The position numbers were made by a program, and so were the translations under genes. Source: Verrucomicrobia bacterium LW23 (lineage in GTDB: Bacteria > Verrucomicrobiota > Verrucomicrobiia > Methylacidiphilales > UBA1321). From it: DNA of 64,000 bases. Numbering within the stretch: position 1 is the stretch's first letter; every line of letters starts with the position of its first letter. The stretch is taken from contig QAZA01000010.1 in NCBI GenBank assembly GCA_003054695.1, positions 186,001-250,000 of the forward strand. Reading direction: 5' to 3'. This document shows positions 16,301 to 24,553 of this stretch, piece by piece. Under the pieces are notes generated by a model. The model searched no databases. It was not told where the DNA came from and saw only the letters and a program-made list of their open reading frames with translations.

Positions 16301-18429
16301 TCAACTACAACAGCTCGATGAGCCTGATTGCCGGCTCTCTTCTCGTTAGCCCCGTACAGGTGGGCCACTATGCGCGCGGCACCTCCATTCTCAGCACCAT
16401 CGCGAGTGACATTACCGTTGCCGGCAATGGGCCGCTGCTGATCCAGGCCACAGGCGTTTATTCCCCTGCCTACGTTGGCCACGGCTCCCTCGGTATTTCG
16501 GGCGGCGTACCCACAATCTCCGGCAACATCAACGTTACGGCGAGCTCGGTACGGATTACCGAGCAGGCGATCAACGATCCGACGCTGATCTCGCTGTTCG
16601 AGTCGCTGCTCCTCACGTTTCCGATTCCCCCCGAGCTGGGCATTACGGCCGGCCCCATCCAGCTGGCCACGTTTGCCAAGATTGGCCACGTGGCAACAGG
16701 AGCTAACCTTGTGCCCACCAGCATTAGCGGCGACATTACCGTCAACTTCCGCGACAGCCTCTCTGTCGAGGGCGGCAACGGCGGCTACGGCCTGGCGTTC
16801 GGGCAAATTGGCCACGGCACGCTGATTATCCTTGGCGCCGGCTACGACATCTCGGGCGACATCCGCCTGGTGGGTGGCACCAACAGCACAGTCAACATCG
16901 CGGGCGGCAATGACCAGAGCTTCAGGTACGGCGGCGGCAACTTCGCCATCGTCGGCCATGCCAACATAGGCCTCACGTTCGGTGCTGAAGTCTTCGAGTC
17001 CCCGCTGCTGGAACCCCTTTTCACGCCGCTCCTTGCGTCGATTGGATACACCGGCCCCCGCTGGGTGCCTCCCACCATCACGGGCGATATCTCCATAACG
17101 GCAGGCAGCCTCTCCATCAAGGGCGGCAACGGCCTGGTCAGCTTCGCGCAGATCGGCCACTTTACACCCTATACGGATCTGCAGTTCCTGCAGCCGCTGC
17201 TGGACAGCCTGATTGCCTCGCTGCCTACGCCCCCTCCCTTCGCCATCACCATCCCCCGGCCCACGGCTCCCGCCACCCACGGCAATATTCTTATCGCCCT
17301 GAGCGGCAACCTGGACATGGTAGGCGGCCCCGGCGACGGCTCGTACGCCATGATCGGCCACGGCAGCTTCTGGCCCAGCTACGCGCAGCCCTACCTGTAC
17401 GCCGCGGGCGATCGCTCCGGCCATATCGACATACGCGTGGGTGGTGAGTCCTCGCTGGTGGATGGCGCGGGCGACAACGCCGTCTGGTGGATCGGCCACG
17501 TTACCGCACCTGGCTTTAAGGTTACCGACGCGGACATCCTGTTTGTCACCCACACGCTCGATAACAGCATCACCAGCACCTCCAACATCAGCGTGCTGGA
17601 TCCGCGGTTCTCCCGCTCCATCGCCAACCTGGCCTACGGCAACATGACGTTCGTCTCCACCAACTCCGAAGGCGCCGTGCTGCAGGATACCGGTGGCGTG
17701 CTGGACGTTGCCTCGCCCTTTACGCTGGCGATTCTCAGCTCGGGCGACCTTACGGTCGAAGCGCCGATCGCCAACAGCGGCGGCTCCCTCTTCCTGGTGG
17801 CGGGCTTTGACAGCGACAACCTCTTTGGCGTGGGCTTTGGCGCCACCGGCCAGCCCCTGGTGGACACCGCCCTCTTCCGCTTGCCCTCGGAGGCGTCTGC
17901 CGATCTCACCATCAGCAACTCTATCACCTTTGGGCGGAACGTCTCGCTCCTTGCTGGTCGCTCGATCACCATCAACTCCGGCTCCACCATCACCGCCGGC
18001 AGCGACTTCCTCGCGGTTGTCGACAACTTCAACGCGCTGCGCCCCTCGTTCAGCACGGAAGCCTTCTTCAACAACTACGGGAGCATACGCGCCGGTCGCG
18101 CCAGCATCTTCGCCGTCTCGCCCGATCAGGTCATCCTGGGCGATATCACCGGCCTCAACGGCGAACGCTTCAACATCTGGTTCGGCGACGCGAACTCGAT
18201 CTTTGGAGCTAACTACAAGCTCAGATCCACCTCCCTTCCACAGAATCCCAACTTCGAGGATAATCCTGATGATCGCTTCCGCCGCGGAGTGCTCCTCACC
18301 AACGGCGCCTACACCGTCTCCTACGAAGGCGCCCCTGCCGCCAACGGTGGCACGCTGCACCTGAGCACCTTTACAGAGGCGCCCGACTCCTTGGTCGTCC
18401 CCATCCCTTCCTCCGTCCCTAACCCGTAA
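13390..18429 (+). CDS. Filamentous-haemagglutinin-like exoprotein with TPS domain and [IV]GH repeats
   Basis: A 1679-residue secreted beta-helix protein. A long N-terminus (about 50 residues) ends in a hydrophobic signal segment and an Ala-x-Ala-like site (PGVRA|NPSGG). Residues about 55-210 are a haemagglutination-activity/TPS domain, with the NPNGVVVG motif typical of two-partner secretion. The middle (about 650-1370) is a chain of beta-helical units, each with an [IV]GH[GAHFV] motif and often followed by GNI or GDI. The C-terminus (about 1440-1679) is beta-rich without autotransporter barrel or anchoring motif. Export would need a TpsB-type outer-membrane partner, which is not in the window. 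Likely role is adhesion or a surface fibre. Confidence 0.85.
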   Translation: MRQTSLWNFLHPVVDLAASPPRFSKAQWHRRAALLALLTFPAVAVPVPGVRANPSGGTVTTGSATINGGPGNVTIHQSSDKAIVRWQDFSIQKGETTTFVQPGSGSATLNRVTGPGASLLNGNLNANGRIFLINPNGVVVGKSGRVNTAGFTASTHDVTDSEFLNGGNMTFRGNSTASVINEGTIRATEGDVTLIARQVENHGKLRAPKGSVNLAGATEVLVKPTGTQRVFIKSGTGSVSNSGSIKAAAAELRAAGGNEYALAVNNSGIIRATGVDKSGGRIVLRASSGTVRNSGKLIAAAKAPGKKGGRIDVTGETVHLTSTSLVDVSSPGGPGGEVNLGGGFQGKDATVSNANVTVVDQGAVIDAGGGTKGGQVVVWSEQATGFYGEIDAQGGTGGFAEISSRNYLDYRGSVNTGGGTLLFDPSNITIASAASVDIVSSATPLGTAITTNPASATGNSILDITALLSALALNNVIVHTSSSVNAGGSLFATDTASGDINVQVPIMWTSGRSLTLLAHDDVWVNGSIQATNGGNVNIVAGWNTASLDIATILSNPNNYGFNGNLQNSGGAVPNNGGNVYVGTAPSANVRIGTAGGVVTVAGFDIVVGSAAPMVLSTIGSHLNSAGIYVIAKNDVRLTSAPDGYGLAQIGDGGPLVNTAPITVIAGRDIILNSTVSGNSATRIGNGAPYSLEPTLDIGGDINVSAGRDILFIGGIDSIGHGGPAIDRQSISGDITVVAGRDIVKQGFPSGNHSSIGHDSSETPVTSGNIQVRAGRNITLQPTDGEFFQIGHFAKNLDSITGNIDVIAGGSLTLGGGLNGMVAIGHAGGVALTSPSPTLGGNISVVTSGNINMAVLGANFSKIGHAGGEFSGSAPFIGSGGISVIAGGALTMSAGDSNLPFPFPTATNAQVQIGHGGIHMGFSSVTGNIAVSADSILMTSGLSSLLSYVNIGHHATGIPILAPESIVGNILINYNSSMSLIAGSLLVSPVQVGHYARGTSILSTIASDITVAGNGPLLIQATGVYSPAYVGHGSLGISGGVPTISGNINVTASSVRITEQAINDPTLISLFESLLLTFPIPPELGITAGPIQLATFAKIGHVATGANLVPTSISGDITVNFRDSLSVEGGNGGYGLAFGQIGHGTLIILGAGYDISGDIRLVGGTNSTVNIAGGNDQSFRYGGGNFAIVGHANIGLTFGAEVFESPLLEPLFTPLLASIGYTGPRWVPPTITGDISITAGSLSIKGGNGLVSFAQIGHFTPYTDLQFLQPLLDSLIASLPTPPPFAITIPRPTAPATHGNILIALSGNLDMVGGPGDGSYAMIGHGSFWPSYAQPYLYAAGDRSGHIDIRVGGESSLVDGAGDNAVWWIGHVTAPGFKVTDADILFVTHTLDNSITSTSNISVLDPRFSRSIANLAYGNMTFVSTNSEGAVLQDTGGVLDVASPFTLAILSSGDLTVEAPIANSGGSLFLVAGFDSDNLFGVGFGATGQPLVDTALFRLPSEASADLTISNSITFGRNVSLLAGRSITINSGSTITAGSDFLAVVDNFNALRPSFSTEAFFNNYGSIRAGRASIFAVSPDQVILGDITGLNGERFNIWFGDANSIFGANYKLRSTSLPQNPNFEDNPDDRFRRGVLLTNGAYTVSYEGAPAANGGTLHLSTFTEAPDSLVVPIPSSVPNP
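15331..17500 (+). repeat. Array of 15 [IV]GH repeats in the exoprotein gene
   Basis: Within the exoprotein frame, 15 units end in IGH or VGH, the first at about 15540 and the last at about 17490; two degenerate units (QIGDGG, RIGNGA) precede them at about 15331 and 15430. Spacing varies from about 100 to 210 bp. DNA copies are diverged, so this is an old protein-level repeat and not a recent satellite. Confidence 0.8.
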
Positions 18430-18455
18430 GACCAACTCGCACAGTTATTTGGTCT
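18429..18455. terminator. Hairpin at the exoprotein stop codon
   Basis: AGACCAA/TTGGTCT, perfect 7-bp arms around a 13-nt loop, beginning at the last base of the exoprotein stop codon. Together with the next hairpin it fills the 103-bp gap between two convergent genes. Confidence 0.45.
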
Positions 18456-18475
18456 AAGGGGTGCCCTGCAACAAA

Positions 18476-18507
18476 GGTTGCGCCCGCCTTTAACAGCGTG
18501 CGCAACC
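18476..18507. terminator. Hairpin between convergent exoprotein and xylA genes
   Basis: GGTTGCGC/GCGCAACC, perfect 8-bp arms around 16 nt, flanked by GCCCTGC and GGGCAGG which can extend the pairing with a bulge. It ends 26 bp from the xylA stop codon. A bidirectional terminator role is likely from position. Confidence 0.5.
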
Positions 18508-18532
18508 CGGGCAGGCCTCGGAAATCAGTACC

Positions 18533-19843
18533 CTAACGCAGATACTGGTTCAGAATCCCCTCCAGCATCTCCTGACGACCCGACTTGAGCGCGGGCGCCG
18601 GGTTGGCGTGAGCCACCGCGTACAAGTCGTCCAGACTCGACTGCCCGGCCTCGATCTTGCGGCCCAGCTCGCTGTCCCAGCTGGCGTAGCGCTTGCTCAC
18701 AAACTCGGCAATCCGTCCATCCTTGCGAATGGCCGAGGCGATGCGCAGGCCGCGGGCAAATGCGTCCATGCCGGTAATGTGCGCGTGGAAGAGATCGATC
18801 GGCTCGAACGAGTCGCGCCGGCGCTTGGCGTCGAAGTTAAGGCCACCCGTCGTAAAGCCACCCATCTCAAGCACTTCCAACATAATGCCGGTCGTCAGGT
18901 AGATGTCGTTCGGGAATTCGTCGGTATCCCAGCCGCAATTGGCCGTGCCCTGATTCGCGTCGATCGACCCCAGCGCCCCCGCCTCGCGCGCCGCGCGCAC
19001 TTCATGCACCATGGTATGGCCGGCCAGCGTGGCGTGGTTCGTCTCCAGGTTAAGCTTAAAGTGCTCCAGCAGGCCAAACTCGCGCAAAAAGTTCAGGCAC
19101 GCGTCGGTGTCGGAGTCATACTGGTGCGTGCTCGGCTCCTGCGGCTTGGGCTCGATGTAAAACTGGCCGGCAAAGCCAATCTTCTTCTTGTGATCCACCG
19201 CCATATGCAGCAGGCGGGCCAGGTGCTCACGCTCGCGCTGCATCTGGCTGTTGATCAACGTGCTGTAACCCTCGCGCCCGCCCCAGAACACGTAACCCTC
19301 GCCGCCCAGCTCGTGTGTCGCCTCCAGCGCCTTCTTCACCTGCGCCGCCGCGTAGGCAAACACGCCCAGCTCCGGGCTGGTGCCCGCGCCCTGCGCATAG
19401 CGCGGGTGGGCAAAGAGACACGCCGTGCCCCACAACAGCTTCTTGCCAGTCTCGGCCTGGCGCTTCTTCAGGTCCGCCACAATCACGGCGAGGGCCGCCT
19501 CGGATTCCTTCAGCGTCGCCAGCTCGGGCGCCACGTCGCGATCGTGAAAGCAATAGTACTCAATACCAATTTTCTGCAGAAACTCGAAGAACACCGGCAG
19601 CCGGTTCAGCGCGTTTTGCACGGAGTCGCTGCCGTCGTCCCAGGGCGTCTGCGCCGTGCCCGCGCCAAACGGATCAGACAACGGATTGCGCATGCAGTGC
19701 CAGTAGGCGGCGGCAAAGCGCAAATGGTCCTTCATGGCCTTGCCTTCAATCAGCTCGGCTGCGTTGTAATCCTTGAATGCGAGAGGGTTACGCGAATCGG
19801 GGCCTTCGTAGGCGATAGTGGAAACGGGGAATGAATCAGGCAC
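18533..19843 (-). CDS. xylA: Xylose isomerase
   Basis: Interconverts D-xylose and D-xylulose in the cytoplasm; a metal-dependent TIM-barrel enzyme. The 436-residue length fits the long (group II) type. Motifs are all present: FHDRD with the ring-opening His, WGGREGY, the metal-ligand regions [20 protein letters not shown] and SIDANQG, and DTDEFP. The frame begins with GTG at 19843; the next in-frame ATG would remove 35 residues that belong to the conserved N-terminus, so the GTG start was kept. It is divergent from the XylR-type regulator, the usual arrangement for xylose-responsive control. No xylulokinase gene is nearby. Confidence 0.97.
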   Translation of the reverse strand: MPDSFPVSTIAYEGPDSRNPLAFKDYNAAELIEGKAMKDHLRFAAAYWHCMRNPLSDPFGAGTAQTPWDDGSDSVQNALNRLPVFFEFLQKIGIEYYCFHDRDVAPELATLKESEAALAVIVADLKKRQAETGKKLLWGTACLFAHPRYAQGAGTSPELGVFAYAAAQVKKALEATHELGGEGYVFWGGREGYSTLINSQMQREREHLARLLHMAVDHKKKIGFAGQFYIEPKPQEPSTHQYDSDTDACLNFLREFGLLEHFKLNLETNHATLAGHTMVHEVRAAREAGALGSIDANQGTANCGWDTDEFPNDIYLTTGIMLEVLEMGGFTTGGLNFDAKRRRDSFEPIDLFHAHITGMDAFARGLRIASAIRKDGRIAEFVSKRYASWDSELGRKIEAGQSSLDDLYAVAHANPAPALKSGRQEMLEGILNQYLR

Positions 19844-19874
19844 AATAGTTACGGGATGTAGGTTAAACTTTCGT

Positions 19875-19920
19875 TGTCAACACTAGCATAACCGCGCAGA
19901 TTGAATACCGCATATTGCGG
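19875..19920. promoter_or_regulatory. xylA-xylR divergent control region
   Basis: The 131 bp between the two starts contain a TTGACA hexamer on the minus strand (19875-19880), suitable as a -35 box for xylA though no good -10 box follows. The palindrome CCGCA-TAT-TGCGG lies at 19908-19920 and is a candidate regulator site. Confidence 0.35.
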
Positions 19921-19974
19921 GTTTTCCTTGTGCATTTGCGACACCACGGGCACGATGGTTGCCCCCCCTCCCCC

Positions 19975-21147
19975 ATGGCACGCATCGCGGTTATCACCTC
20001 CGACGTCTTCGTGCGCCGACTCACCCCCGCGCTCAGCTCCCTCGTCCACGCCAACCGCGAGTTCCGCGTCATCGATCTGCAGCGGCCGGAGAAAGAGCTG
20101 CTCGCCCTCATCCGCCGCCTGGAGCCCGCCGCCATTATCACCGAGTGGCTGCCCCACGTCACCGATCAGATCCTCAGCCTTGGCTACCCCACCGTCATAG
20201 CGGATTCCGACGACATATTCCCCGGCGCCACCGTCAGCCTCGACGTCGACGACACAAGTATCGGCGCTGTCGCGGCAGACTTCTACCTCGGCGCAGGCTA
20301 CCGGCACCTCGCCTGCGTCCATCTCCCCCTGCCCTATGGCCGTCAACGCCTCGCCGGCTTCCGCGCCCGACTGGCCCGCGAAGCCCTCACGTGCGCCGAC
20401 TTCCTCTACGCCGAGCAACCCAGCGCCCCCTACATGGAAAGCTGGCAACCGCCGCCTCCCACCCTGCGCGCCTGGCTGCGACGCCTCCCACGCCCCGCCG
20501 CCGTCTTCGCCGTGCACGATCCCCTCGCCAGCCTCATCGCCCAAACCGCAGCCCTGGAGGGCCTGCGCGTGCCCGACGACATCTCCGTGCTCGGCGCCAA
20601 CAACGACGAACTCGTCTGCGGCCTCGGCTACCCGCCTCTCTCCAGCGTCAGCATCCCCTGGAACCGCCTCGGCGCCCTGGCCGGCCAGTGGGCCCAGCAC
20701 CTGCTGGAAGGCAAAGCGCCACCCTCCGGGCCCCTCCTCATCCAACCCGGCCCCGTCGTCGTCCGGCAATCCACCACGCTCACCGCCGTGGATGACCCCA
20801 CGCTGCGCCGCGCCCTCCAGTACATCCGCCGCCATTGCACCCCCACCGGCACCGAAGTCGCAACGGCAAGCGCAAACCTCACCGTAGCAACACTTTGCGC
20901 AACACTACGCATCTCCCGCCGCCAGCTGGAGCGCAAATTTGCCACCACCCTGCACTCCACCCCCTGGGAGATGATCTGCCGCCTGCGCATCGAAACCGCC
21001 AAACGCCTGCTTGCCGAAACCGACCTGCCCATGGCCCACGTGGCCGAACGCAGCGGCTTTGGCGACCCCGAACGCCTTAGCGTCGTTTTTCGCCGCCACA
21101 CCACCATGACGCCCAGCGCCTACCGTCAATCCACCCGCCACACGTAG
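19975..21147 (+). CDS. xylR: XylR-type transcriptional regulator (sugar-binding domain plus AraC HTH)
   Basis: A 390-residue regulator. Residues 1 to about 275 are a LacI/periplasmic-binding-protein-like ligand domain (it contains AVHDPLASLIA and the LGANNDELVCGL stretch typical of XylR). The last 100 residues form an AraC-type double helix-turn-helix (TVATLCATLRISRRQLERKF and MAHVAERSGFGDPERLSVVF). XylR proteins bind xylose and activate xylose genes. The ATG at 19975 was chosen because it starts the conserved beta-strand ARIAVITSD; the frame opens 20 codons earlier. Its divergent placement from xylA supports the name. Confidence 0.9.
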   Translation: MARIAVITSDVFVRRLTPALSSLVHANREFRVIDLQRPEKELLALIRRLEPAAIITEWLPHVTDQILSLGYPTVIADSDDIFPGATVSLDVDDTSIGAVAADFYLGAGYRHLACVHLPLPYGRQRLAGFRARLAREALTCADFLYAEQPSAPYMESWQPPPPTLRAWLRRLPRPAAVFAVHDPLASLIAQTAALEGLRVPDDISVLGANNDELVCGLGYPPLSSVSIPWNRLGALAGQWAQHLLEGKAPPSGPLLIQPGPVVVRQSTTLTAVDDPTLRRALQYIRRHCTPTGTEVATASANLTVATLCATLRISRRQLERKFATTLHSTPWEMICRLRIETAKRLLAETDLPMAHVAERSGFGDPERLSVVFRRHTTMTPSAYRQSTRHT

Positions 21148-21240
21148 GACCGGCCTTTACGGTTGACGCTTCTTCCTTCCATCCCTACATTGCCCGTAAC
21201 TGCCCACATTCAGCAAACACCATAAGAGCATCAGACTTTC

Positions 21241-22062
21241 ATGACATTGAAGACGTACGGTGGACACCGTCAATATACACTTTCATCGGATATCGACCAG
21301 TATCTCGAAGAAATATCCATTAATGGCTACTCCATCGTTACCAATGTAATTCCTGAAGAAGAATTGCCCGAGTGGAGGCTACGCATCGACAACGTCTATG
21401 CCCAGCAGGAAACTGAATTTGGTCGCGACGCCTTGAATGATATTAACGAACTGGATATGTGCAGAGCGCCGCTGCTGTATAACGATGCCTTCGTCCATAT
21501 GGCGGCCAATCCCTTTGTACTTAAGGTAGTACAATCCATCCTGGGCGACTGGTTTATTCTGAACTTGCAGAACGCCATTATCAATCGCCCCAAAATAGAG
21601 CATCACCAGACATCGTGGCATAGAGACCTGCCCTACCAGAACTTCGTCATTTCGCGTCCGCTTGCTATAAACGCTCTCTATGCAATCGATCCGTTTTCCG
21701 TAAAGACAGGAGGAACAACGCTTCTGCCCTTCTCGCACCGCCGCGAGGATCTCCCCTCAACCGAATACCTTCAAAAACATCAGGTAGTGGCAGACGCTCC
21801 CCCAGGCTCCGTTATTCTGTTTGATGCAATGCTCTTTCACAGAGCAGGAAGCAACTCCTCCCAGGATGCGCGCCGCGCCGTCAACCATCTCTACACGGCC
21901 CCTATCCTCAAACAGCAATACGATCTGCCCAAAGCACTAAACGGAAAGTTTGCTGATGATGCAGCACTTGCAAGACTGTTAGGCTATACGTCGGAAGTTC
22001 CGCTTAATGATAAAGCATGGAGACAGGCACGCGCCAAAAAGCGGGCCACGATGAAGTCCTGA
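21241..22062 (+). CDS. Phytanoyl-CoA dioxygenase (PhyH) family protein
   Basis: A 273-residue Fe(II)/2-oxoglutarate-dependent oxygenase-like protein. The facial triad is visible: His127 and Asp129 in SWHRDLPY and the distal His200 in MLFHRAGSN. PhyH-family members hydroxylate diverse substrates; in glycan loci they are often of unknown target. It is the first gene of a plus-strand trio whose spacing is very tight: its TGA overlaps the next ATG by one base (TGATG). The DNA is visibly AT-richer than the xylose genes just upstream, which suggests that the glycan locus begins here. Confidence 0.85.
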   Translation: MTLKTYGGHRQYTLSSDIDQYLEEISINGYSIVTNVIPEEELPEWRLRIDNVYAQQETEFGRDALNDINELDMCRAPLLYNDAFVHMAANPFVLKVVQSILGDWFILNLQNAIINRPKIEHHQTSWHRDLPYQNFVISRPLAINALYAIDPFSVKTGGTTLLPFSHRREDLPSTEYLQKHQVVADAPPGSVILFDAMLFHRAGSNSSQDARRAVNHLYTAPILKQQYDLPKALNGKFADDAALARLLGYTSEVPLNDKAWRQARAKKRATMKS

Positions 22063-22769
22063 TGAAAAAAGTAGCCATCGTCCAATCCAACTACATACCC
22101 TGGAAAGGATACTTCGACCTCATCGCATCCGTGGACGAATTTATCCTCTACGATGATGTTCAGTACACCAAACGCGATTGGCGCAACCGCAATATCATCA
22201 AAACCCAGCAAGGTCCGTACTGGCTATCCATACCGGTAAAAGTAAAGGGCAAATACTTCCAGAAAATAGAGGAAACAGAACTTCTCGACGAAAAGTGGGC
22301 AGAGCAACACTGGAAGACCCTTTACCATACCTACAAAGCCGCCCCCTTCTTCGACGAAATTGCAAGCTTGTTAAAGCCACTCTATCTGGAGAGTTCTTTC
22401 ACACACCTGTCAGTACTCAACCGTCGCTTCCTACAGGAAATCTGCAACTATCTAAAGATAACCACACCGATAACCCCATCGTCCACCTACGGGTCCACCG
22501 ATCTACCACCTAACGAAAAGCTGATAGATCTTTGCGTCAAAGCTAACGCCAACATCTATATATCCGGCCCCGCGGCAAAGGCTTATATGAATGAAGCTTT
22601 GTTTCAAACGCACGGCCTTACCGTACAATGGTTTGACTACAGCGGTTATCCTGAGTACCCCCAACTCTGGGGAGCCTTTGATCATAAAGTATCGATTGTA
22701 GATTTGCTTTTTAATTGTGGCCCTGACTCTCGCAGCTACATGAAAACCAAACCCGTAAATTCAGAGTAA
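22062..22769 (+). CDS. WbqC-like family protein
   Basis: A 235-residue protein matching the WbqC family (PF08889) in its N-terminus (MKKVAIVQSNYIPWKGYFD), the DDVQYTKRDWRNRN stretch and total length. WbqC proteins occur in O-antigen clusters; their biochemical role is not settled. The start shares one base with the stop of the PhyH-like gene, so translation is probably coupled. The frame opens 15 codons earlier inside the PhyH gene, but the family consensus begins at this Met. The next gene follows after 6 bp. Confidence 0.88.
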   Translation: MKKVAIVQSNYIPWKGYFDLIASVDEFILYDDVQYTKRDWRNRNIIKTQQGPYWLSIPVKVKGKYFQKIEETELLDEKWAEQHWKTLYHTYKAAPFFDEIASLLKPLYLESSFTHLSVLNRRFLQEICNYLKITTPITPSSTYGSTDLPPNEKLIDLCVKANANIYISGPAAKAYMNEALFQTHGLTVQWFDYSGYPEYPQLWGAFDHKVSIVDLLFNCGPDSRSYMKTKPVNSE

Positions 22770-22775
22770 TGTCCG

Positions 22776-23639
22776 ATGAGACTCTGTCTAAAATGCCAGC
22801 ATACGTTTGCAACGGATAAGGTAACATGCCCCGCATGCGGACACACCATTTCCACGATTAATGATGTTGAAGTATATGCTCCGGAGTTCTCGGAACAACA
22901 CGAAGGATTCAAGTCCGCATATTTTGATGAATTGGCGCAACTGGAGCCCGGCCACTTCTGGTTTCGCGCGAGAAACGAGCTCCTCATCTGGACAATCAAA
23001 ACATATTGCTCGGGCTTCACATCTTTCCTTGAAATAGGATGCGGCACCGGCTTCGTCCTTTCCGAAGTGGAAGGGATGTTCCCACATGCAAAGCTGGTGG
23101 GAAGCGAGATTTTTCTTAATGGATTATCTATAGCCAAAAAGAGAGCGCAAAACGCTCAGTTCATGCAAATGGATGCCAAAGCCATTCCGTTTGTGGAGGA
23201 ATTTGATGCTATCGGAGCGTTTGACGTACTGGAACATATAGACGAAGACGAGAAAGTACTCAAGCAGATCCATACCGCCCTCCGAAAAGATGGCTCGGTT
23301 TTGATAACCGTGCCACAACACCAGTGGCTTTGGAGTGCCTCGGATGATTATGCTTGTCACGTCCGAAGATATAAACGTAACGAAATGGAAGAGAAACTCG
23401 GATCCGCGGGATTTGAAGTTGTTCGTTCCAGTTCCTTTGTTTCCGTGCTCCTGCCTTTAATGTTGCTTTCGAGGCACACGACAAGTAAAGCAACGTACAA
23501 TGCTCGATCGGAGTTTGAACTCGCGTCCTGGCTAAATAACGCGCTTTACCAGGCTTTAAGATGTGAGCGAAAGAGTATTGAGTTTGGTCTCAATTATCCG
23601 ATCGGAGGTTCACGTCTCGTTGTCGCAAAAAAACGTTAG
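22776..23639 (+). CDS. Zinc-ribbon plus class I SAM-dependent methyltransferase
   Basis: A 287-residue cytoplasmic protein. The N-terminal 25 residues contain CLKC and CPAC, a small zinc ribbon. Residues about 80-200 are a class I methyltransferase core with SAM-binding motif I FLEIGCGTG, an acidic end of strand 2 (LVGSEIF) and the post-core motif FDVLEHIDEDEK. A hydrophobic stretch (VSVLLPLMLLS) near residue 225 may help substrate or membrane contact. It is the third gene of the PhyH-WbqC-methyltransferase unit, and its stop codon is interleaved with that of the convergent beta-propeller gene (TTAG shared at 23636-23639). The substrate is presumably a glycan or a lipid-linked sugar. Confidence 0.85.
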   Translation: MRLCLKCQHTFATDKVTCPACGHTISTINDVEVYAPEFSEQHEGFKSAYFDELAQLEPGHFWFRARNELLIWTIKTYCSGFTSFLEIGCGTGFVLSEVEGMFPHAKLVGSEIFLNGLSIAKKRAQNAQFMQMDAKAIPFVEEFDAIGAFDVLEHIDEDEKVLKQIHTALRKDGSVLITVPQHQWLWSASDDYACHVRRYKRNEMEEKLGSAGFEVVRSSSFVSVLLPLMLLSRHTTSKATYNARSEFELASWLNNALYQALRCERKSIEFGLNYPIGGSRLVVAKKR

Positions 23640-24553
23640 TCTCTTAGCACTGCCAGCCCAAACCCCGTTTTCCCAAAGCCATTTCCATTGTACAACATAT
23701 AGATGGCACCTTTATGCTGAAAGACGTACGGATACTCGATCATTTCAGAATCCCACCCGTCTGCAGAGACATCAATCTTTCTGGCGTCCAGGGCCAGCTC
23801 CCACGATGAGCCGTCGTCTGAGACAGCATGCCCGATTCTATATGTTCTTCCGGGATAACCGCGATAGGAAAACCACATAGCATACATGTTGCGTAACTTA
23901 AGTACGGTTGGGCGGGAGAATGCCTGAGCCAATCCCTCTATGTAAGGCACGGCAAGTCCTTCCCTTTGCCAGGAATGACCGTCCTTCGAAACGGCGTAGT
24001 TAAGTACATGCAACATCTCACCACTACCGGTATCCCAGGTTTTTGTAGAGCCATACCACATTTCGTAGCACTTCTTTACATCATTCCACATTACCCAGGG
24101 ATAGGAGAGACTTACAGGATCAACGGAGTTCACACCCATTAGTGGTTCAGCCCTATCGAGCGAAAGGCTCAGATCGGATTCGACTTTGAGGCGCCCTATA
24201 TCGCCACGCCAGTGAGCTCCTTTTGGGCGTTGCCAACCCATAAAGAGCATGTAGGTAATGCCATTAGCCTCATAGCAGTTACCAATACTAACTCCATCAG
24301 CATAAAATGATCCAGCCGGGCCGAATGAGAAGAAGGGTCCTTCGTACTCCTGAACCACCGTTCTCTTTACTATATCTATATCTACAGCTCCTACGGAGGA
24401 ACGATTCTTTTCATCCCGTCCACTAAAGTAGATACGGTAAACATCATCCTTAATGTGTACCGGCAATGGATTTGCCGCGTGGGTAAGGAGATGCGGATGT
24501 CGTGCGCCACCGCCCGGCGAATAGAGCCTGCCCAGCTTTTCCCAGTGTTCCAT
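23636..24553 (-). CDS. Beta-propeller protein resembling GH43/GH32-type glycosidases
   Basis: A 305-residue protein with a repeated blade pattern: YRIYFSGRDEKNRSSVGAVDID, ITYMLFMGWQRP, CYEMWYGSTKTW, NMYAMWFSYRGYPG and AIYMLYNGNGFG. Such strands are typical of five-bladed propellers of the GH43/GH32 superfamily and related non-hydrolytic proteins found in polysaccharide loci. There is no signal peptide, which argues for a cytoplasmic role and against polysaccharide degradation outside the cell. The catalytic acid residues cannot be assigned by eye. Its start codon shares a base with the stop of the upstream NeuD-like gene (TAATG), so the two are probably coupled. Confidence 0.65.
   Translation of the reverse strand: MEHWEKLGRLYSPGGGARHPHLLTHAANPLPVHIKDDVYRIYFSGRDEKNRSSVGAVDIDIVKRTVVQEYEGPFFSFGPAGSFYADGVSIGNCYEANGITYMLFMGWQRPKGAHWRGDIGRLKVESDLSLSLDRAEPLMGVNSVDPVSLSYPWVMWNDVKKCYEMWYGSTKTWDTGSGEMLHVLNYAVSKDGHSWQREGLAVPYIEGLAQAFSRPTVLKLRNMYAMWFSYRGYPGRTYRIGHAVSDDGSSWELALDARKIDVSADGWDSEMIEYPYVFQHKGAIYMLYNGNGFGKTGFGLAVLRD

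Noticed and set aside
15331-17500. CRISPR array or DNA-level tandem repeat
   Set aside because: The repeats are conserved at protein level, vary in length and lie in one long frame; they do not have constant repeats with unique spacers.
16210-18435. 741-codon open frame antisense to the exoprotein gene
   Set aside because: Low-complexity Gly/Arg/Val product with no motif; the plus-strand protein has clear TPS and repeat structure.
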